Shown here in pieces: positions 1-10,304 of a DNA stretch of 64,000 nt (its first letter is position 1; every line of letters begins with the position of its first letter). The notes below the pieces were generated by a model. That model did no database searches, was not told where the DNA came from, and saw only the letters and a list, made by a program, of their open reading frames with translations. The position numbers and the translations under genes are program-made. The DNA comes from Gambelia wislizenii (lineage: Eukaryota > Chordata > Lepidosauria > Squamata > Crotaphytidae): the NCBI GenBank assembly GCA_030847615.1, contig JAUMIR010000003.1, positions 339,154,256 to 339,218,255 on the forward strand, in the 5' to 3' direction.

Positions 1-207
1 AGTCTTATTTCCTCATATGCTGGAGTGAACCCAAGAACAAACCTTATAAACAGGCTGTTGAATAGCCATAGAAATGCAAAAGAAATGCTTAACTAGTAGG
101 TGTGGTGATGTGATTGCTGAGGGACACAGGGAAGAGGAAAGATGTTGCCTAAGGCCAAGGTGGTGGATGACCATATAAATGGTGGAGGAAGTTCTGAAAT
201 GTAGTGG

Positions 208-497
208 CATATTGGTCCAAGAATGCAGAAGAGAAGGTATAATGCTGATTCTTGTGCATTAATACAAATTCTCAGCAGTGTTCATTTGTTTCCACGGTCC
301 TTTGGCAAAATCGATTGTATGCAAAGCTATCAATGTTTGAAGTACACACATACCCCTGCTTGCAAATCAAGATGGTGGCAAGTAAATTACAGCATGTTAT
401 TATTTTCCACATGTTGTCGCCACTGCACAGTATTTTTTTTTAAAAAAATACATTTAAGGATTAATTCAAAATGCCAGAAACTGCATAGTGCAAAAAT
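208..497. mobile_element. Degraded Harbinger-like MITE fragment
   Basis: Bases about 208-400 resemble the first part of the clearer element at 62401-63377: both run through a GAGAAG..ATAATGCT segment, a CATT..TTTCC segment, GGCAAAA/GCCACAAAA and then ATCAAGATGG. No clean terminal inverted repeat is visible at either end, so both boundaries are approximate. No transposase frame is present; the short open frames here are chance. The first 200 bases of the window show no recognisable feature. Confidence 0.45.
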
Positions 498-687
498 TTG
501 CATGTGAGAAAGTCTACTGTGGTGCTTTTCAGGCAATCTGATGTGGTGGCTCCAGGTTTGGATCCAGGTTTGGTTCTGAGCAACGTGAAAATGTCGTTAA
601 GTGTATTAATGGACATACCGGAAGGATGCACTTTGGATACACACTTGTACACATCATACTGTGTACTGTCAAGGGTCTTAACCTGAT
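498..687. repeat. Unclassified dispersed repeat sharing a block with 16.54 kb
   Basis: About 45 bases (612-657) match 16541-16586 closely, both reading GAAGGATGCA(C/T)TTTGGATACA and then CTTGTACACA. The flanks of the two copies are not obviously alike, so the family and its ends are unknown. No coding potential is evident. Confidence 0.4.
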
Positions 688-1094
688 TTGGAAGTGAGAC
701 AACCTGTCCTGGGTGGGGTTACACTCTCGCTGAAAGACTATGTTCACAGCTTGGGGATGATTCTAGATCCATTGCTCAAAATGGCATTTCAGACAGATGC
801 GACAGCCAGGAGTGCCTATTATCAGCTTCAGCTGATATGCCAGCTGTGCCACCTCCTAGAGTTGGAGGACTTAAAGATGGTAGTGCACGCACTGGTAACC
901 TCAAGACTGGACTTCTGCAATGCGCTGTATTGGGCTACTGTATTGCACTACTGTTGTACAAAGTTCGAAAATTTCAGTTAGTTCACAACATGGCAGCCAG
1001 ATTGATATTGGTTGTTCTTTATAAATCTGTTGTTCCCCGCCTCAATCCATGAGGAGAGGTGGGATGATGATGATGATCATCATCATCATCATTG
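688..1094 (+). pseudogene. L2-like LINE, reverse transcriptase C-terminal remnant plus 3' end
   Basis: An open stretch at 688-981 carries the pattern SLGMILDPLL, then VVHALVTSRLDFCNALY. This is the conserved region after the catalytic core of L2-clade (and related CR1/Rex1) reverse transcriptases. The frame then breaks: LVHNMAARLI continues in another frame, and the sequence jumps directly to a 3'-end-like segment (TTCCCCGCCTCAATCCAT..GAGGAGAGGTGGGAT), followed by a GAT/ATC microsatellite palindrome at 1068-1094. Much of the normal segment between the HALV and 3' UTR parts is missing, so this is a 5'-truncated, internally deleted and inactive copy. The L2 assignment rests on motif order; CR1 is less likely because the 3' tail is not the CR1 octamer repeat. 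Confidence 0.7.
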
Positions 1095-3633
1095 CAGTAT
1101 TTTTTTCCTGATGTGCCAGGTTCCCATTGGCTACAGATCTCTCTTTCCCCCCCAGTACTGGCTCAGGGACCACCACTTTGAGTAGCACTGGTATACAGAA
1201 TTATAGTACAATAATTCCTTAGCATACAGGCAACTTGAAGCCACACATGTACTTAAGACAGAAATAGCACTGAGATCCAAAAGGCGTTTCTGCATTTAGT
1301 GGGTGCTGCCAACTTAGGCAAACCTCACATTTTTGAAGTCCATGAAGAACAAAAATGAAGGCTCAGATTCGGAAGTTAATCTGTCAGGAACTGATTTTGA
1401 TTGAAGACTTATGATGGTAATATTTGCAAGGATACACTTGTTAAGTATGGCTAATTTTGTTCATAATTAATATGCCATATAATGTATATGATAACACACT
1501 ATTAAAGAGTTACTGTCTTCAGTGTTTAGTTAAATTAAATATATACCAATATACTGCTAACTTACTCTTTAAGATTGTGACTGTATGAGAATATTTCTCT
1601 CCAAGTAATACAGTTTACTCTGTATCCAGATGTGAAAAACTAAACTATGTATTCTTAGCTAAAAGAAACAGTGCAGCATGTTGCAGCAGACTTTCATTTG
1701 TATAGGGTATATTTACAGTTTTGCTAGACCAAACCTAAGATATTGCTCTTTGTAAATTTCATAAATATGCCAAATAGTATAGTTTTATATACTAGTTAAG
1801 TTATGAATGAAGCATTTTATTTTGCAGAACCTGTTAAATCAGGTTAGGTTTGATGTGAAAATAAGTATTGCATATATTTCAACCCCGCCCCCACAATACC
1901 ATTTTTTTCCTGAAAAAAAGATGCAAAAAAATCCCAGTGGCTTTAAAATTTGCAAAGATTTGGCATCTCTATCCACCCCCTTTTTCTCATTCAGTAGGGT
2001 TCCCTGATCCATTGCATTGCACTTTCAGAGGAGCTGGAGGAGCTACTATGAGTAGGAGGGGACAGGGAGGTCAGCTACCATCAGCCCAGTTGTGTGCACC
2101 TACATCCAGATCTAATTCTGTACAGGTAGACAGGTGAGGATGGTGGCTTCCGTGCCAGTGGGGTATTGTAACCATTCTGACCTTTAGTCTAGACTTTAAA
2201 GGACCTATCCAGGGTGCTGAACCTTATCCCTGCCCCCAAATGGATTCAGCACCTTGGACAGATTCTTTCAGCTTTGGACAGCAGCCGATTTTCTGCCCTA
2301 TTGACACGGGAGCCACTGGATTTGGATACCCCTGCATTAACTCTTTTCTTTGTGTCTTCCATACAATCAACAATACAGCCTTTTCTGGATTGCATTATTT
2401 CCACCACCCCCGTTTCCTCTGAAGGTTGAAACAGGACAGTCTGGTACAGCTACGATTCAGAATACAAACAGAACACTTATGAAATGGGTTTTAAGATTAT
2501 AGAGACTTCTCCCTCCCCTTCCTGTCCCTCTGTGAATTGTTCTGATGTTAATCTGTGTGATTTTACTGAAGAGCTAGAGATGAAATTCTAACTTTGTTAA
2601 AATCAATATGGCTGTGATGCCACCAATTTAAGTGAATTCATTTATACAGTAGTTGTAATGGTCACTGAACTTGTCTCACTGGTAATGAATTTTAAAGTGC
2701 ACTCAATAGTATCCTGCTTTAGATATCAAGGTTCATTAATGGAATGAAGTTGGTGCAGGTACCCCAGTGTAGCCTTATAATGCACCCTTTATGTCTAGAC
2801 TCAAAGTCTAGAAGGAAGGAGAAAACAACTTAAGAAAAGTATCCTTTTCCTCTGCATTTTCTTGAATCTCTGCATTTGTAAATTGAGGTGAAAGGCCATT
2901 GGGATGCAAAGGAGACCTCCCCCCTCCAAGCTGCCTTTCTGCTTGTGATGTAACTTGGTAATCCCTTCACCCTGAGGGACTAAATAAACAAACAAACAGA
3001 AAAACCTTGAAAAGTAGTTTTGCAAAAAGCTAGAGAGCGAGCGAGCTAGGCATTGGATAAAGAAACCAAGTAGTTAATATAAAATTTGTTGGATCTTTAG
3101 CACTTTCAGCATTAATCAATTAGTGAATTAATAACTTGGGTGGCATTCTGCTTGGGACTTGCCTCTTTGTAAATAGTCTTACATGTGCACAAAATTGAAT
3201 TAAGTAGTTTTTCAACATTCATATTCACTCAGGGGTTGCTGTGACTTTACAACATACAGGCATCTATTGCACAATGGTGGTGTGACTCATGGACTGCTGA
3301 TGTGCAGTGGGCACTGATGCTCATCCAGACACCAATTACGAAGTGCTTGATGTATCTAATGCTCATTGGGGCGCTCTTCACAGTTCACTAACAGGGTTTT
3401 GTTGTGTTTTTGCAACATAGCTACAGACTTGTAAAGTCACAAAACCTAGATTATGATATAGGATATCAACCACTATTAATAACTCAAAACTTGTTGATAA
3501 CAATAACTTACTTCTAAGAGAAACATTAATGTTGGAATTTCAACTTAAGTTGATCCCTTTCATTAAAAATGCACTTCTTTTCTTTCTTTTCTTTTGCCAA
3601 ATCTCCAACTTAATTCATAATTTAATTGATTTT
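1095..3633. other. AT-rich stretch with no recognised feature
   Basis: About 2.5 kb with no convincing open frame, SINE or TIR element. It contains homopolymer and purine/pyrimidine tracts (for example T/A runs near 1900-1930). The 1340-1800 part is strongly AT-rich and single-copy within this window. Confidence 0.5.
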
Positions 3634-3825
3634 AAGGGACAGCTCTGGTTGGTACTTGGATGGAAGACCACCAATGAATACCAGGTACTGTAGGCTATAT
3701 TTCAGAGGGTGGGGTTGACAAAACCACCTCAGAGTATTCCTTTCTGTAAAAAGCCCCTATGAAATTCATGGGGTCACCATGTCAACAGGTGATTTGAAGG
3801 CACACACTCACACACACTAAGAAAA
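3634..3825 (+). repeat. 5S rRNA-derived SINE, 5'-truncated
   Basis: The left part (CAGCTCTGGTTGGTACTTGG, then ATGGAAGACC and GTACTGTAGGCT) matches the 3' half of vertebrate 5S rRNA, including the box C region of the internal promoter. It is followed by a body ending GGGGTCACCAT..TTGAAGGCACACA and a CA-rich tail. The 5S box A part is missing, so this copy is 5'-truncated. The better copy at 51190-52275 has the same organisation. Confidence 0.75.
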
Positions 3826-4280
3826 AATTATTCTAAGATCTACATTGTAACAAGCTGATTAGCAGAATAAGGAAGGTCATAGCTTAGAATTTTTAAAAGT
3901 ATTTTGGCAGTTACGGAGTAATTTAACCCCCCCTACTTCTCTGTATAGAACACTGCCAAGTCCCTTTACATGTACTGCATAAGACCCACAAATCTATACA
4001 TTGGAAAATCAGTGTTGAAAAGAATTAATGTACAATGTTTACATTGTAAAAACGTGTCCTAAAATGGATAATGAATGTACTTCTTTTCTTGAAAGAATGA
4101 TTGGTAGCTTGATTGGAAGATACCTTGTGGGATTTTGTACGCTGAATAGCTGTTAAAACAATTTACTGCAGTATTTCCCAGAATAATTAGAACAAACTAA
4201 TTACACCCTTTTGAGATCAAATGGGAGAATGTGCTTATTTTAGTAGGAACAGAGCCAGGGTATACAGGATTCCTATCATG
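3826..4280. other. No recognised feature
   Basis: AT-rich sequence between the 5S SINE and the Penelope-like element. No open frame or repeat structure stands out. Confidence 0.4.
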
Positions 4281-5200
4281 TGAAGTTGAAGGCTTTCATG
4301 GCTGGCATCCGTAGATTTTCCTTGGGTTTTTTTCTGGGTTGTGAGGTCATGTTCTGGAATAGTTTCTTTCTGACATTTCACCTGCATGTGTGGCTGGCAT
4401 CTTCAGAGAATGGTTGGGTAGGAGTGCGTGTGGAGTTTATATGCTGTGAACCCCTGTTGGGGAGTATATGTAAATTTGTATAATTGAATGGTTAGTTTCT
4501 GGGTATAGAAATGCAAGGCTGATTAGAGTCTGTTTGGCTAATGGTTGGTTGATGGCCCATTCATTATCTGCTGGCAATTCCCCTGTCCCTGGGTGGAATT
4601 CCTTTGTAAATGTTGAGTTTTGATTGAATTGTTTTTCAAAACTGGGAGCCATATTTTGTTTACGTTTAGGGTTTCTTCTTTCTTGTTGAAATTGTCCAGG
4701 TGTTTGTGGATTTCAGTAGCTTCTCTGTGCATTCTGACATGATAGTTGTTGGCCTGGTCCAGAATGTCAGTGTTTTTTAAAATAACATTTTGTGTCCAGG
4801 TTGGTTTATAACATGTTCTGCTACTGCTGATTTTTCTGGCTGGCCCAGTCTGCAGTGTCTCTCGTGTTCCTTGATTTGTGTTTGCACACTGTGTAAACTT
4901 GTCCACAGCTGCATAGTATGCAGTAAACTCCTGCAGCTGTGAGAGGGTCTCTTTTGTCCTTCACTGAACATAGCATTTCTTGGATTTTCTTGGTTGGTCT
5001 GTAGATTGTTTGGAGGTTGTGTTTCCTCACCAGTTTCCCTATTCTGTCTGTGACTCCTTTGATGTATAGTAAAAATACCTTCCCTTTGGGTGGCTGTTTT
5101 TCTTCTTCATCTATAGATTCCTATCCTCTTTGGTAGAACCTGCCAGTGGAGTTCTATTATGTATAAGGTCTCATTGATCCCGATCTTATAAAAATCCAAA
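4281..5200 (-). pseudogene. Penelope-like element: RT C-terminal and GIY-YIG endonuclease remnant
   Basis: Read on the minus strand, 5030-4821 encodes RKHNLQTIYRPTKKIQEML, then KDKRDPLTAAGVY and CxCGQVY. This is the linker and start of the GIY-YIG endonuclease of Penelope-like elements. The second half (EH..RLGQPEKSAVAEHV and HREATEIHKH..FNKKEE..NKIWLPVLKN) lies in two other frames between 4971 and 4620, so several indels break the gene. GIY has become GVY and the YIG position is degenerate. Penelope-like elements encode an RT related to telomerase joined to this nuclease. The 3' terminal part (4281-4600) reads GAAACGTCAGAAAG-type sequence and is repeated inverted at 5203-5518. Inactive; the family call is good, the subclade is not assigned. 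Confidence 0.8.
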
Positions 5201-5202
5201 TT

Positions 5203-5520
5203 TTCCACCCAGGGACAGGGGGATTGCAGCAGATAATGAATGGGCCATCAACCAACCATTAGCCAAACAGACTCTAATCAGCCTTGCATTTCTATACCCA
5301 GAAACTAACCATTCAATTACACAAATTTACATATACTCACCAACAGGGGTTCACAGCATATAAACTCCACACACACTCCTACCCAACCATTCTCTGAAGA
5401 TGACAGCCACACATGCAGATGAAACGTCAGAAAGAAACTATTCTAGAACACGGCCTCACAGCCCAGAAAAAAACCAAGGAAAATCCATGGATGCTGGCCG
5501 TGAAAGCCTTCAACTTCTCA
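5203..5520 (+). repeat. Inverted copy of the Penelope-like 3' terminal region
   Basis: This segment is close to the exact reverse complement of 4283-4598 (shared landmarks: GGGACAGGGG, AATGAATGGGCCATCAACCA, AACAGGGGTTCACAGCATAT, CGTCAGAAAGAAACTATTC, GTGAAAGCCTTCAACTTC). The two arms are about 315 bp and face each other across about 600 bp of coding remnant. Terminal repeats in inverted or tandem partial arrangement are a known trait of Penelope-like insertions. Confidence 0.8.
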
Positions 5521-5901
5521 AAGTATGCTTAGATATTGAAGAGTATAGTGGAGATATTTGATGCAGAAATGTAGTTGAGGTGATGGTTGAATTCTCCTCC
5601 ATCCATTCACAGAGCATAGGATTCCACAAGTGTTACTTTCTAAAACTAATTAGTTACTTTTATAACATCAAAGCAGTCCCCAGAGTAGTTTTTTCTTATA
5701 ATTCTGATTTCAGAAAGTTACTTCTTAACATACATCATCCTCAGAAGTAACTAAAATGGTTCCTTCTTTTTATTTAAAAACACTTGAATGCTATAAGCAG
5801 CTGGTCTGTCACACAAAAAACACACTTTTCCCCATCTCACTATCACTTCAACATCCACAAAAGAACATGAAGAAGCAGCACAATGCAGCACTGAAACCAT
5901 G

Positions 5902-6513
5902 GGGTTGTCTAAATGATGCAAATACTCCTCATAGAATTCGATGAGATTACGGTTTGTCTAAATGGCATCCCACATCAGTCTGTATTCAGAAGGAAGGGGA
6001 CAAATCCACCAAAAATTCCACAGGAATTTGCGGCTTTCCCTGAAGTTTTAAAAAAGCTCTGTGGGGAATGTGCATTCCTGCTTGTTGGGACAACCGATTC
6101 ACATTCATTCACATTCCTGATGAGAGCAGAAGTGGACAGCTGATTGGTCAGACATACACAGGAGACAGAGCTTGCTAACAAGGCAAGCGCCTGGAACTGC
6201 CATGTTGGATTTTCGCCTAAGCAATTGTGCACTGAGGCAATAAAACAGGGTTTTTTCTATTTATTTAGGCAGAATATCACACTTTCACACCTTAGCTTTT
6301 TTTAAAAAAAAATACTGTTTGGCAGCAGCAACTGCTGACAATAAAAATGCCCACCATCTTGATTCGCAGGCATGCCTGTTGGGACAGCAAATGTGGATAG
6401 CTTTGCATGCCTGCAGTCTTGCCAAAAAATTGATAAGACAAATCGAAGTTCCTTCAAATCGGCATTAGTGCACATCAATCCACGTTTCCTCCCGCCCTTG
6501 TATAGACAACACC
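5902..6513. mobile_element. Harbinger-like MITE
   Basis: Left end GGGTTGTCTAAATG and right end TATAGACAACACC form imperfect terminal inverted repeats. The interior (CTCATAGAATTCGATGAGA, GCTAACAAGGCAAGCGCCTGGAACTGCCAT in two parts, AAATGTGGATAGCTTTGCATGCC) is shared with the copies at 35971 and 51343. ATG flanks both sides if the right end is taken one base further, but the duplication is not clean. No transposase. PIF/Harbinger assignment comes from the TTA duplications of sibling copies. Confidence 0.7.
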
Positions 6514-7785
6514 GATGTGATACTTGTGCTCTACCATATTTGTGAGGTCACAAGTAACTCTTTATATTCAGGTTCTGACTAACATTGCAGCTAATAGTAT
6601 GCTCTCAACAGTTTATAAAACTTCCTCTTTAATGGCTTGGCATCAAGGGATTCAAACCTTCCTTCCTTCCTTCCTTATAAAACTCTTTGGGCCATGAATG
6701 ATTCTTTCTCATGGAATTGTTTTAACTTGCTAGAAGCTGTCTGGTTAAATTATTTTTAGTGGGCGTCTGTACTTTTTCATTTTATTCTTTTGTTTTAGGA
6801 TTTCCTCTCCACTTTCAGTGTTACTGCTCATTTGGAAATTGCTCTTTTTAATGTACTGTTGTTGCCCAACATCAGAAAAGACAGGTGGGCAACTGTCAGT
6901 AGTTGGGGGTCATGGCTGCACTTGATGCTATACCTCCCTCCCCACATCCCATAAATTGCCCCCAAATGCCCTCTAGGGATCATTGGGGAGGGTAATTTCA
7001 TCACATTCCTCTTGTAAAAAAAGACCTCTGCTGGGCCTAAAATGGCATAGAGGGGCAAAAAATGGCTAAATTGTCCTACACCCCCTAGAGGGCACTTGGG
7101 GTAAAAATGGAGGCCTTAGGGTGCATTTTTCTTATCCCTGTTATAAACATTTGAAATTAATTCATTTATAGTCAAGTAAAGCCCAGGCAGGAAACTCACA
7201 TGGCTCTGAATCTGCCAGCCAGCTTATACACTAGCCAGGCTGGCTGTGTGGGGGAGGGTTTCTGGGGCTTTTAGTTTAAACTTTTCTCAACTTTTTTTTT
7301 ATTTTATTTTATGAAACAGGGAGAGATCAGGTCATGAATGTTGTGGTGCTGAGAATTATGGGGATTGGACATTTCACCTACAAAGAGGATTGTTCTGTAT
7401 CAACAGCCTAAGCTGTTGGAACCTTTTTAAAGAAAATATAAAATTAGAAAATAAAGGTAAATTAAAATAAAGGTAATTAAAATTAGAACCTAAGGGTATT
7501 AACTCTTGTTGTTCCAAAATCTTACAGATATGCCACCTCAGGAAACATCCATCAGGAACTCCCATTCCACTCCTACCACTCAGATGACATTACCCATAAC
7601 AAGTAAGCAAAACCAGGGAAATAAGATGTCTCCATTTATAATTGCTGCTAGTATCTTCTCTGCCTCTCTGCTCCTATTTTTGTAGTTCAACTGGTATTGG
7701 TATTAAGGGGAGTTGCTCAAAGTTCAAAGCTTTCCTTCCTCCCCCAGCAGAAGTACCTCCCATGCATGAGAGACCTTGGGGGCCC
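6514..7785. other. No recognised feature apart from a CCTT microsatellite
   Basis: A short (CCTT)n tract lies at about 6657-6676. The rest has no convincing open frame, and I recognise no mobile element in it. Confidence 0.4.
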
Positions 7786-8196
7786 TTTCACACTACCCAA
7801 TTATAGCACTATGATTCCACTTCAGCTGTCATGGAGCCTTATCACACAAAGGAAAGGAAGCAGCTTTAAAGCTCAAAAGTAGAACATCCTGCTTTTCCTT
7901 ATTGTGCGACATCTGCATGCTTCTGCTGTTAGCAGAAAGATTTGCCTTTACCACCGGCTCCCATGGGACCAGAATGGGAAAACAGCTGAAGAACACTGAC
8001 ATATTGTGATAAGGTAAGGCAGGATGCACCATTCTCAGGCTTTACTTCTGCTTCTCTTCCTTTGTGCGATAAGGCTCATGGTTCCATCCTATGCAATTCT
8101 GGGATTTGCACTTTAAGGGAGATTTTGTTCAGAATTCTCAGCCAGAGAACTCCAGTGCCTCACCAAACTACAAACCCCAGGATTCCATAGCATCCA
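7786..8196. mobile_element. Palindromic MITE, interrupted and truncated
   Basis: The left end (CCCTTTCACACTACCCAA, then TATAGCACTATGATTCCAC) and the arm TGGGATTTGCACTTTAAGGGAG..CTCAGCCAGAGAACTCCAGTGCCTCACCAAACTACAAACCCCAGGATTCCATAG (given in parts) belong to a palindromic family also seen at 15316, 33698, 36972, 49750 and 51887. It is split by another MITE at 7835-8076, and its right terminus is missing where LINE 3' UTR sequence begins near 8200. Confidence 0.65.
7835..8076. mobile_element. Short palindromic MITE with 5-bp target duplication
   Basis: The ends AGCCTTATCACACAAAGG and its near-perfect reverse complement (CCTTTGTGCGATAAGGCT) give terminal inverted repeats of about 30 bp. CATGG flanks both sides (7830-7834 and 8077-8081), and removing the element restores the CATGG(C/T)TCCATCC string of the host MITE. 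Non-autonomous, 242 bp; superfamily not assigned. Confidence 0.75.
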
Positions 8197-8199
8197 GCA

Positions 8200-8447
8200 A
8201 CAATTAAAATACAACACACTGAGTAAAATCCCTAAGCACCACCCACCCCCACCCTCCCCCATAAAAAGATATTAAATTAGTATCAAATTAAAATCCACCT
8301 AAACTAAAATCACATAAATAAACAAATACAAAAATCAACAGCCAGCGAAACTAAAAGAGGCCAGGAGACGCAGCTCCTGAGGCCGGGATCTAATCAGGGA
8401 AGGCCTGCTGAAAGAGATCCGTCTTTAGTGCTATAATAATGTGAAAG
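8200..8447 (-). repeat. LINE 3' UTR fragment (minus)
   Basis: Reverse complement of the segment at 9200-9375; landmarks are AAAATCCCTAAGC, GATATTAAA..TAGTATCAAATTAAAATCC and CAACAGCCAGCGA. The same 3' end occurs at 18103-18235 in minus orientation, next to a GGGGTGGCTTACAACAG tail. Probably an L2-like 3' UTR; no coding sequence is present. Confidence 0.6.
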
Positions 8448-8449
8448 TA

Positions 8450-8837
8450 CAGTAGGACCCCTGTATCTGTGGGGGATTGGTTCCAGGCCCCACCATGGAT
8501 AACAACATCCATGGATAAAAAGCTAACACTCCCCTGCCAGCTCCACCATGCTGGAACCCCCACCCCCGGAGAAGGGAGGGGGAGCAGAGCTTGCCTCCTC
8601 CCTTCTTCTCCCACCCCTTGTCAGCTCCACCATGCTGGAAACCAGCCACCCCCTGTGGAGAAGGGAGAGGGAGATGAGCTTGCTTCCTCCTTCCCTCCCC
8701 CGCCAGCTCACCCGCCTCCCCACGGAGAAGGGAGGGGGAGCCGAGCTCACCTCCTCCCCTGCCCACCTCCCCACTGTCACCATCCACCGATAATTGAATC
8801 CGTGGATGGCGAATCAGCGGTTGTGGGGGTGCTACTG
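8450..8837. mobile_element. Tc1/mariner (Tigger)-like MITE with internal GC-rich minisatellite
   Basis: The ends CAGTAGGACCCCTGTATC and its partner (..GGGGGTGCTACTG) are inverted and flanked by TA on both sides (8448-8449, 8838-8839), the Tc1/mariner signature. The interior from about 8527 to 8790 holds about three diverged units of 80-90 bp reading CAGCTCCACCATGCTGGAA..GAGAAGGGAGGGGGAG..CTCCTCCC. Open frames across it in several phases are a by-product of the GC-rich repeats, not a gene. Confidence 0.75.
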
Positions 8838-8943
8838 TACTCCAAGTCAGTGTATGTAGGATTTTATATTGTAAAATTTCAGATTTTAATGTGGCTGTTC
8901 AGTTGTGTCCAGAATACCTTAGAATGTGTTTTGTTTACATGTA

Positions 8944-9175
8944 CAGTGAGATCCCCGTATCGACCGACACAAAACAGCACACCTACCATAGAGTCTTCCT
9001 AGAAGATGTGTCCTCTCTAGCCTTTTTCTAGGTCCTCCAAGGAAACTCTCTGGTATTTTAAGTTGGATGTCCCACTATTTTCAGTGGTGTTCACTATTAT
9101 CCACAGGGTTCAATGGTTTTTGGTATTCACGGAGGTCCCCAGAACCAATCCCCAGTGGATAAGGGGGTCCTACTG
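8944..9175. mobile_element. Tigger-like MITE with TA flanks
   Basis: The left end CAGTGAGATCCCCGTATC and right end GGATAAGGGGGTCCTACTG are inverted partners, with TA at 8942-8943 and 9176-9177. The subterminal GGTCCCCAGAACCAATCC is the complement of the GGGGATTGGTTCC block of the neighbour at 8450. Non-autonomous. Confidence 0.75.
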
Positions 9176-9199
9176 TATTAGGTGCCATAATAAGACTAG

Positions 9200-9450
9200 T
9201 TCTCTAGTTTTAGTCTTTTAGTCTCGCTGGCTGTTGATTTTTGTATTTGTTTATTTATGTGATTTTAGTTTAGGTGGATTTTAATTTGATACTAGTTTAA
9301 TATCTTTCTATGGGGGAGGTTGGGGGTGGGTGGGGCTTAGGGATTTTAGTTAGTATTGTTGTCTTTTAACTGTTGTTAAGCCGCCCCGATTGTTTTCAAC
9401 AGAGGGGCAGGGTAATAATAATAATAATAATAATTATTATTATTATTATT
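9200..9450 (+). repeat. LINE 3' UTR fragment (plus) ending in (TAA/TTA)n
   Basis: Inverted partner of 8200-8378. It runs on through AAGCCGCCCCGATTGTTTTC to a 3' simple-repeat tail at 9415-9452 that is itself palindromic (AAT units followed by ATT units). This is a typical L2-like LINE 3' end without coding sequence. Confidence 0.6.
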
Positions 9451-10084
9451 ATTCTCTAGGCATTATGCAGCATTAAAAATATAACAATGAGGCAATAGAA
9501 AGCACAGATCCAAAATAAATTTTTAGTCCCAACTGGAAAAGCTCTATTGAATCAATCAGACTTATATAAGTGTTGACTTATCATGTTCTCATTGATTTAA
9601 TGGGTCTACTCTACTCAGGACAAACAGTAGGAGTTAGATCACAATAAATAACTAAGAACCAGTGCAGCATAAAACCTTGATAAGCACATTCCACAAACTG
9701 CAATGCCAAAACAAAACAAAAGCTGAAAATTGCCCCAGAGGCTAAAGGACTTGAAATATTTTTAGAGAGATCTAAATTGATTAAAATAGTTAAAATGTGA
9801 GAGAAGGAAAAGTTTGGGAGCTGGTGCCACAAAGATAACAATGTGGATGGCAGACTGGTTTTCTTACAGAGAACATTCCAGAACCCTGGGGCCATCGTGC
9901 AAGAAGTCCTTTCTCTTGACACTGTTTTTCAGTGAGGAGATCCTCAAAGAAAGGTTTCTATGGATAACCTTAAGACTTCAATTTCCAAAACCCTTGAGCA
10001 CTGGACACCTTGGCCGTGGTTTCTAGGAACTGAAGTCCAAAACACTTGGAGGGTCAAGGAGTTTAGAAGAAGCTATCCATTGAA

Positions 10085-10304
10085 CAGAACCAGAGTAGTT
10101 TAGTGGTTTGAGTGTTGGACTACAACTCCAGGAGACCAGGGTTCAAATGCCTGCTACTGGGTGCCCTTGGGTAATTCACGGCATGTCAGCCTCAAAGGAA
10201 GGCAATGGCAAATCCCCTCTCAACGAATAGACATAGAAACCCCTGAGATAGGTTCACCTTAGGGTCACCGTAAGTCACAGGAGACTTGAAGGAACATAAC
10301 AACA
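10085..10304 (+). repeat. tRNA-derived SINE (plus)
   Basis: The tRNA-like head is visible (TAGTTTAGTGGTTTGAGTG as A-box region, GGGTTCAAATGCC as B box). The body follows (GGAAGGCAATGGCAAATCCC, then AGGTTCACCTTAGGGTCACC) with a CAACA tail. Flanks GAAGCTATCCATTGAA (left) and GAAGCCCATTGAA (right) look like a target duplication differing by a 3-bp indel. Confidence 0.8.

Noticed and set aside
8469..9002. A 177-codon open frame, proline- and serine-rich
   Set aside because: It lies in the GC-rich minisatellite of a MITE; comparable open frames occur on the other strand and in other phases, and it runs past the MITE end into unrelated sequence.
10085..10160. A possible tRNA gene (A and B box-like words)
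   Set aside because: No complete cloverleaf is apparent, and the segment continues into a SINE body with a CAACA tail.
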